Assembly (NCBI GenBank): GCA_022059125.1
Contig: JAEUWY010000020.1
Location: forward strand, 2,418,001 to 2,482,000
Direction: 5' to 3'
DNA: 64,000 bases
From: Corynespora cassiicola
Taxonomy: Eukaryota; Ascomycota; Dothideomycetes; Pleosporales; Corynesporascaceae
The position numbers and the translations under genes were made by a program. Under the pieces are notes generated by a model. It made no database searches and had not been told where the DNA came from. It worked only from the letters and a program-made list of their open reading frames with translations. Positions 57,797 to 64,000 of the stretch are shown here, piece by piece. Position 1 is the stretch's first letter. Every line of letters begins with the position of its first letter.

Positions 57797-60700
57797 TTTG
57801 ATGGGATTGGGGTGAGTGTTGGGGAGGGTGTTTTGGGCGTTCTTCTGCCGGGGAGGGGGTATGGCTGTGGGAATGATTCTGCTGGGATTTCCGTCTCTTT
57901 TTGGGCTGGGTTGGATTGCTTGTCTGACTTTTGCTTGAGGAGGAGGCCTTTGGTTTTACAGAGCGGTGCGCTTTTGCGAGGCTGGGTGGGTGATCACTCA
58001 GCTGGGAGGGTGGAGATGCGCGCTCGGAGAATGGGACTGAGAAATTTTGGGATCAAAAGCAAGTTTCTGGGGCATCGGGAGATGATATTAAATACATGTC
58101 TCTTACGTACCATGTGCCCTGACCTCCAGTGGTGAAGAGAGCGCGGTAGCGCCAAGGCGCCATGATGTGGTTGTGCAGATGCACTAGCTGCCGTGTTGAT
58201 CTTTCGGAGAAGCGTGTGGAGAACCTGGTACAGCGCTTGAACCGGGATTCGGATGTCCGATTTGCCCGGAAAGGAAATTGGAATGCTCTGTGCGGGCTGG
58301 GATGATTCAATGGCTTGCTTGCTTGTCGCTGCTGATCGTCGCATGTTCAGGTACCTGTCTTATCACAGCTATACTAAAGGCCGAAATGGGAATCCATGGT
58401 ATGAGACAGATAGAGAATAATAAATTTTCGCTAGTAGAAATCCCTAAAAACAGTGCGTCTTTTCCATGTCTCAATTAGCCCTTTGTTTCCCAGTCCACTC
58501 CTTAAAGCCGTTCACGCTGTCCCATTGAATCTTGTGGCTTCCATTTCGGCTGCATGCCAACTATTGACGCAATTCCATGTGCCCGTCCCATGTTACCAGT
58601 GTAGGCATCGATCCAGCCTTGAATCATTTGATATGCTCCTCGCTAAGAGTTCTCGGCAATCCTCAAACTGATTCAACTCCACGAGTCTGGAATTGTGTGA
58701 AGAGAAGGGCTTGGACGAAAGAGGTTGGGCTGGACAAATCTCAGAACCTCTACTTCAGGCATTCAACTTTATGTTTCTCAGTTGAGGCTTGGAAGCAAGA
58801 CGACGTGATGTAGAGGAAAGCTTCCTGTCCCAGTAGAAATTACTGCGCCTGTGGTGTTGAAGTGCATGCATACGCCGTTCATAATGTTTTAGTCTTTTCT
58901 TTTTCATTACCGCTCGAATTTCCTTGTTCTTCGAACTCAGTGGCTTGCCAAGACGTTTCTATAAACCGGAGAAGGGCGATGGCATGGTATTCTTTGCTCA
59001 TGAGTTGAATCTCTTTGAAGTCCAATTAAGTATCTAGAGCAAATTTGCTAAGTGCTGCGACTTTCTGCGCCTCACCATGCCTGGTTACCCGCAATGGTTT
59101 TTACGAGATGCGCGTATCGTATTTGGTATATGCGTTGGTCTACACCACGCTTTCTTGTCCGATTGTGAAAGCCGTCAACGTTAGCGACATCGTTCCGCTT
59201 GTTGTCTAGTCGAAAGGCCTTGACTCTTATTTTTTTTCCCTGTCACATGGGAAGTGATATGCGACATTTCCCTGAGAGCTTTCGCTGTGTAATTGAAATA
59301 TTGGTCTCCCAGAGAGCATGAGTGCGCAGTATAACGGATACTTCGTAGAACTATCAAGTCCTGCTGAAGAGCGAAATCCAAGCTATAAATTTTGTTTGGT
59401 AACAGATGGATGTCGCGAGCCTTCTTGCTGTTCCGTCCATTGGATTTGCAGATGGCATACAATGCATCTTGGAACAAATTGCATGCAATCCTGTACTCGT
59501 GCATGGTTTTGCTAACTTGTTGATGTTCTAGGGCTGTTGCCAATTTTCCACGGTGATAGTCAATTTGAAAATTGTTGTATTTGAATTTGTACGAGCTTGC
59601 GGCCACTTCACAGTCGAGAGCAGCTTGCATCATTTTTGGTGGTATTTAATGTAGCCCATTTCTTCGGTAGAATACTACTTGAATAAATCAGTGACTGACC
59701 CCGTCGAAACCAAAAAGCGATTGTGCAAAACGTCTCAGGTATTTACCGGTCATCTCAAATCACACGTTCCAGCAGATTAAAAATGGGTGCAGGTTGAGTA
59801 AAGTATTGCTGCAAAGATCTCGCTCACCGAATAACATTTCGTAATATCCCATGGTTTGCCATTCCGAGTTTGCCAGCTGCAAGTTCGATGGCGCCATATA
59901 CTAATACTGCATGCCATCCCAAATTGATGGCTTGAATTCTTCGGTATCGAGTTTCTGCACCAAAGCGTCCCGCTCAATTCGTTTCGGGTTTCTCGAAAGA
60001 GGGTACCACTTTTTTCGGTCCTGTACTATGCGCGAGCTCCGCGAAGAGAACTTGACGATAATCGACATCAGGACAAGATACCAAGGCAGCTGTTCATAGT
60101 ATACGACATCGTTACAAAATGATTATATTCGCTCCAGAATACGATAGACGTTCCAGTTGTTGTTATGTGTGTTTGAGATATTCGGCATCAGTTACCCATA
60201 CCTCTGTTCTGCCATTCACTCTCAGGCGCAGGCCAGACGAGCTCTTTCACCCACAACAGCACCCAGCTACAATCTCCAGCCAAAAACCTCAAGAGATTAC
60301 AAAAACAAATTGAAGTTTCGAAATACCATAGAGTTATTTCAAGGCTTTTGTCAAGGGCCTATATGATTAGGATAAACGCCAAAACTGATAAGTTGTTGGT
60401 TTATTGGCGTGTTTGGAACAATCTTCTCCTTGTCATAAGTCCCGTCAAGGAGGGTCGTTCGATCCTGACCCGAGCCGAGTCGATACTGGAGTTTTAAGTT
60501 GCGAACGTTTGAGTTCCCTCTAAAGAGTTCAGTGGCAAAGGTGCATGACCATTACCTCAACCCGGGCCTAATTCAACCCTCTACAGTTGCAACCGATCTA
60601 GTCCCCGCTCCTCCCAAGGTGTAGATGACCCAGACTAGTTCAACAGTTACTGCGGGCTGAGCTGCGTTGTAGATCATGGTCCGTTCTACCCCGGCGCGGT

Positions 60701-61397
60701 TTTCTAACTACAATTTTTTTTTCAATTTTCTGCAGAACAAAGTAATAGCTACTAACTAATAATATGAATGCATGTATATTATTAATGCATGTTTCAATAG
60801 TGCTATATTCGAAATTCTTTTACAGATAGAATAATCTCTTATAACACACAGCAGATAGTATTATAAATAATAAGTAGTGCTGTTGTTACTCAAGGTAGCC
60901 CGGTAGGTACATATATGCACACAATCCATCTGGCTCCTATCTTGCCGCGCACTAGGAGGAATTCAATCCAATTTAGACGGAAAATACAGAAAAGCCCTAA
61001 CAAAAATATCATTCTATCAGATAAAAAAGATCATATATTTCTTAAAGCTCTATCTATCGTAGCTCAAGCTTGATTACGAGAAATATTACCATATTCGCGC
61101 TGCTTTATGTAGGGTGGCATCACTAAGGAAAAATTGTAGAAGCATCGGCGGAATACCGCCGAGAAGCGATAGATTCAAGAATCGTGGGTGAGAAAGGTTC
61201 CATGTTATTGCTTTGCCACATCTAGAAAAGTAATGGACGGTAGGTAGCACTGTTTACTGCCCGCATTATATAACCTATTATCTCTCTCACCAATCAAATG
61301 GCTCATCAACACCCATCACACCGCTGAGCCAAACAATATCCCGGAAAACGGACAATTAATTTCCATTAGCCCAGTCTCCTTGCAACAACAGCATCCC
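57797..61397. other. Gene-poor gap, AT-rich at the right
   Basis: 3.6 kb without a gene I can support. The longest frame is 59633-59181 on the minus strand (150 codons, MMQAALDCEVAASSY); its alternating helical pattern faintly recalls tetratricopeptide repeats, so it may be a decayed fragment, but no repeat unit is clear. Bases 60700-61110 are strongly AT-rich with runs of TA (such as attataaataataagtag), similar in character to 36950-37320. Confidence 0.45.
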
Positions 61398-64000
61398 TTA
61401 ATCGCCATCATCCTCCGCCAACGCAAACTCCACCATACCCTTCGCCCCATCCCTCTTCATACTCACCGGAAACCTCGCCCCCACCATGCCCAACAGCCCC
61501 GAGCTCATGACCAAAGACGCAACATGTCCCTTGGGAACCTCCTCAAGCACCGCCCTCCCATCGCTGAACAAATTCGCCGGCCGTGCATTGCGCAGATAGT
61601 ATATGCGTGACGATAAGAACGGCACGAGGGGATTGAGGCGGAAGAAGCGTGGGCCCTGCGGTGGAGGCGTGGCAGCCGACGAGGACAACGGATCGGGGCG
61701 GTGGCGCGTCTTGGGCGCTGCAGACTGGGTCTGCGCGTGGTCATCGTCTGTCGTTTTGCGACGTGGGGGCGGGCGCGAAGCGGTAGGCACGTGTTGTTGT
61801 TGGTCTGTGGTTGGGGGGGTGGCGGTGGTGGAGGCGGGGCTTTCGAGGGTGAAGGGGTCGACGAAGAAGCCACTGGGGGTGGCGACGCGGCACCCTTGCA
61901 TGAGCTCGTCGAAGTGGACGGGCTCGAAGGAGGCGCCCTTGTTCCGCGAGAAGTTTTGCTCGATGAGCGAGTTGTGGCGGAGTGCGTCTGGGTGGGACGC
62001 GCCGTGGAAGTCGTGCAAGTGCTGGAGAAACTCGGCTTCTGATGTATACAGGTCCTGCTTGCAGAGTCGGTAGCGATGGTAGTGATGGGCGTGTTCGATG
62101 TGGAATGACCTGTATCCCGCACCGCAAAGGTGGCAGTGGTGAGCCTTTGGCGACGGGAACTGTGCACACAGCGGCGGCCCAGCATTCTCGGCCGCGAGAT
62201 CATCGAATGTGCTCAGAAAGCGGCATGAGAAGACGCGACAGTGTGTGTGGTTGTTCATGGCGTCTCGGTTGGCAAACACCTTCTGGCAGTAGCGACACCT
62301 AAAGGGACCAACGTTTTGTGGATTGCAGAGGTTCTCAAGGTGGTTCTCGAGCCTTTCAGACCACCACGTAGACCTGTCCACTTGCCCAGCAATGAAGTGT
62401 CCTGCAACATGCTCACACCTGTCGCTCCAATTCCTTGATCGCTTCCCGCAGAAGCCGCAGTGCAACATGGGATCATCTGCTTTCATGGGCGCGCCAAATC
62501 GCCGCCATTTCATCGCAAGTTCTTTGCAACCGAAGTTGTGTCCTTCACTTGCCATGAGTCGTGCTTGACAACCCAGACGGGCAGAGGGATGTTTGACGTT
62601 GGCGAAATGTACATGATGTAGGTGTTGGATGAAGTGATCTCTCCGATAGAATGTTCGCTGGGATTCTGGCTTGTCTCTACATTGCTGATATCTATGACTG
62701 GCTAGGTGATATTCATCGGGGTTCGCCTGGCCACAGAATGGGCAAGTCTGGAGAGGTGAGTGTTTAGTATCGCAGCAGATCCAGGTCGTCCGGAGCGCAT
62801 GCACCGAGTCTTCGTGGCGGATCCACTCATATTTTGTTTTGAAAGCTCTGGGGCAGAAGGTGCAGAAGAAAGGGAGATCGTCCTGAGGGATTCCAGCGCT
62901 GTTCAGTCCATTGATCTTGGTGTGGGTATAAGGCGACGTTCTCCAGGCCATTCTTCTTCGGCCACGTCTGCGGTCGCGGCCAAATGATGAGCGGCCACTT
63001 GACGAAACTGTGTAAGTTGTCGGAGCTGTACCATCTGAAGAGGTTATGGAAGTGATGACCGATCCTGGCCTATCTATTCTGGAGCCTGATGAAGAAGTAT
63101 CCATGCAAAAACCAGCCGAATCACTCAGAGAATGACTGTCCATGGCAGCCTGGATATCTGAGAACGTAGCAGCTTCCTCATGATAAGATTGGGCAAGGTA
63201 GACGGCAAGAGGGGGCTGAGGCGGCTGCGTTATCTCATCAGCTTCCTTATCGAGAGCTTCCAGACTGTCTCGTGAAAGCTTGGATACAAGAGAATGACTG
63301 CTAGCATTGACTGGCTGTTCCGCTTGATGTAGACCTAAATTATATAAGCTATTCATTCTTATGTGACACGTCTTCGGAAACGACTGACCAGCATTTTTCT
63401 TGCGAGCTCGGGTATTGTTGAACCAATTCCGAACTCGCTTCACGTCAAGATTGGCCTGGTGTGCAATGATATCCAGTTCCCAGTTGCAGGGATATGGGTT
63501 GGTAGCAAACTCTTCCTCCAGCATCTGCTTGGCTTCAAGAGGAATGCGGGTCGAAGGTCCTTTTCGTTTGGCGGAGGCCGGTTTGTGGCTCGCAGAAGCG
63601 GATAGACGTGTCTGGGCTTGCGGCTGAAATTCGCGTCTGGATGGCGACAGCACAGATGTACGCTCACGCGAAGATCTCTTTGGGTCCGCCAGGCCCCGTA
63701 TTGTGTTGGATCTCTCAATGGCTATATCAGGCGGTGGCTGGACCACATTGTTGGCACTACTACTGTTATCCAGAGACCCTGATGATGAATAGGGTGCGGT
63801 TATAAGCGGTATCGGTGCCTGCATATGTATTGTGGGGCTGGTAGACGCATACACATTGTATGGTCCTTTAGGGAAGCTTGGGGGCAGAGCGGCCACAGCA
63901 TTCGTTCCAATTGCTTCCGAATACTGCCAGTCCATGGTAGAATCAGGCTCTTCGACAAATATACCATCATCAGGTAAGGCGGAGGCATTTTCTGGTGCGA
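61398..64000 (-). CDS. Homeodomain plus C2H2 zinc-finger transcription factor (5' end outside window)
   Basis: The frame is open to the right edge (APENASALPDDG before MDWQYSEAIG), so the true start is beyond 64000. A likely 54-nt intron (63335-63388) interrupts it in phase. The homeodomain has RIPLEAKQMLEEEFATNPYP, NWELDIIAHQANL and the recognition helix VKRVRNWFNNTRARKK, TALE-like with PYP before helix 2. It is followed by a Ser-rich region and about five C2H2-type fingers (FFCTFCPRAFKTKYEWIRHE, TCPFCGQANPDEYHL, HCGFCGKRSRNWSDR, FRCRYCQKVFANRDAM, HHCHLCGAGYRSFH). The C-terminal 80 residues after a low-complexity linker form a compact, hydrophobic segment of unknown type. Such fused factors are fungal regulators of development; the target is unknown. 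Confidence 0.88.
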   Translation of the reverse strand, partial: APENASALPDDGIFVEEPDSTMDWQYSEAIGTNAVAALPPSFPKGPYNVYASTSPTIHMQAPIPLITAPYSSSGSLDNSSSANNVVQPPPDIAIERSNTIRGLADPKRSSRERTSVLSPSRREFQPQAQTRLSASASHKPASAKRKGPSTRIPLEAKQMLEEEFATNPYPCNWELDIIAHQANLDVKRVRNWFNNTRARKKNAGQSFPKTCHIRMNSLYNLGLHQAEQPVNASSHSLVSKLSRDSLEALDKEADEITQPPQPPLAVYLAQSYHEEAATFSDIQAAMDSHSLSDSAGFCMDTSSSGSRIDRPGSVITSITSSDGTAPTTYTVSSSGRSSFGRDRRRGRRRMAWRTSPYTHTKINGLNSAGIPQDDLPFFCTFCPRAFKTKYEWIRHEDSVHALRTTWICCDTKHSPLQTCPFCGQANPDEYHLASHRYQQCRDKPESQRTFYRRDHFIQHLHHVHFANVKHPSARLGCQARLMASEGHNFGCKELAMKWRRFGAPMKADDPMLHCGFCGKRSRNWSDRCEHVAGHFIAGQVDRSTWWSERLENHLENLCNPQNVGPFRCRYCQKVFANRDAMNNHTHCRVFSCRFLSTFDDLAAENAGPPLCAQFPSPKAHHCHLCGAGYRSFHIEHAHHYHRYRLCKQDLYTSEAEFLQHLHDFHGASHPDALRHNSLIEQNFSRNKGASFEPVHFDELMQGCRVATPSGFFVDPFTLESPASTTATPPTTDQQQHVPTASRPPPRRKTTDDDHAQTQSAAPKTRHRPDPLSSSAATPPPQGPRFFRLNPLVPFLSSRIYYLRNARPANLFSDGRAVLEEVPKGHVASLVMSSGLLGMVGARFPVSMKRDGAKGMVEFALAEDDGD

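Noticed and set aside
59181..59633. 150-codon minus-strand gene
   Set aside because: Faint tetratricopeptide-like periodicity only; no partner exons or clear repeat unit, so it is mentioned under the gap and not called as a gene.
60430..60490. tRNA-like segment with GTTCGATCC
   Set aside because: The stem GGGTC/GACCC encloses ten bases and not seven, and no D-arm or acceptor stem is found.

Overview
The window comes from a filamentous ascomycete (Pezizomycotina). Almost every gene is built from several exons split by 45-80 nt GT-AG introns. The families present are typical of these fungi: Zn(II)2Cys6 regulators, an RTA1 exporter, an FSH1-type serine hydrolase, a highly reducing polyketide synthase (HR-PKS), a CorA-like protein and a homeodomain/C2H2 factor. 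I could not fix the species. Gene models were built by hand from codon phase, splice signals and family resemblance.

Positions 1-31.7 kb hold a secondary-metabolite gene cluster in mixed condition. The left arm has a wrecked ABCA-type transporter (1-1759), an intact FAD monooxygenase (1897-3138), an intact small cupin (3810-4208), a P450 pseudogene (4912-6623) and an MFS transporter pseudogene (7423-9273). An intact Na+/H+ antiporter (10936-12851) separates this arm from the core. The core appears intact: a 2368-residue HR-PKS without a methyltransferase domain (13253-20540), a divergently placed LovG-like hydrolase (21971-22917), a 1267-residue ABCB exporter in 18 exons (23670-28330), a Zn2Cys6 regulator (28462-29750) and an RTA1-family membrane protein (30755-31665). 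Inferred logic: the regulator switches the locus on, the PKS builds a reduced chain, the hydrolase releases it, the monooxygenase and perhaps the cupin modify it, and the ABC protein exports it. P450 oxidation and MFS/ABCA transport seem to have been lost.

Positions 31.8-42.9 kb are an accessory, partly AT-rich stretch. It holds a conserved fungal protein of uncertain function, a protein kinase broken by one frameshift, a gene-poor AT-rich block with short inverted repeats, an intact CorA-like protein, a 59-residue three-exon small protein and a truncated duplicate of that small protein.

Positions 43-64 kb look more like core chromosome: a 912-residue Zn2Cys6 factor, an alpha/beta hydrolase with unusually long introns, a 733-residue protein of unknown function, the head-to-head pair PAM18 (mitochondrial import) and RLP24 (60S ribosome assembly), a GST-fold protein, a class II aldolase-like protein, a gene-poor gap (57.8-61.4 kb) and a homeodomain plus C2H2 zinc-finger factor whose 5' end lies beyond the window.
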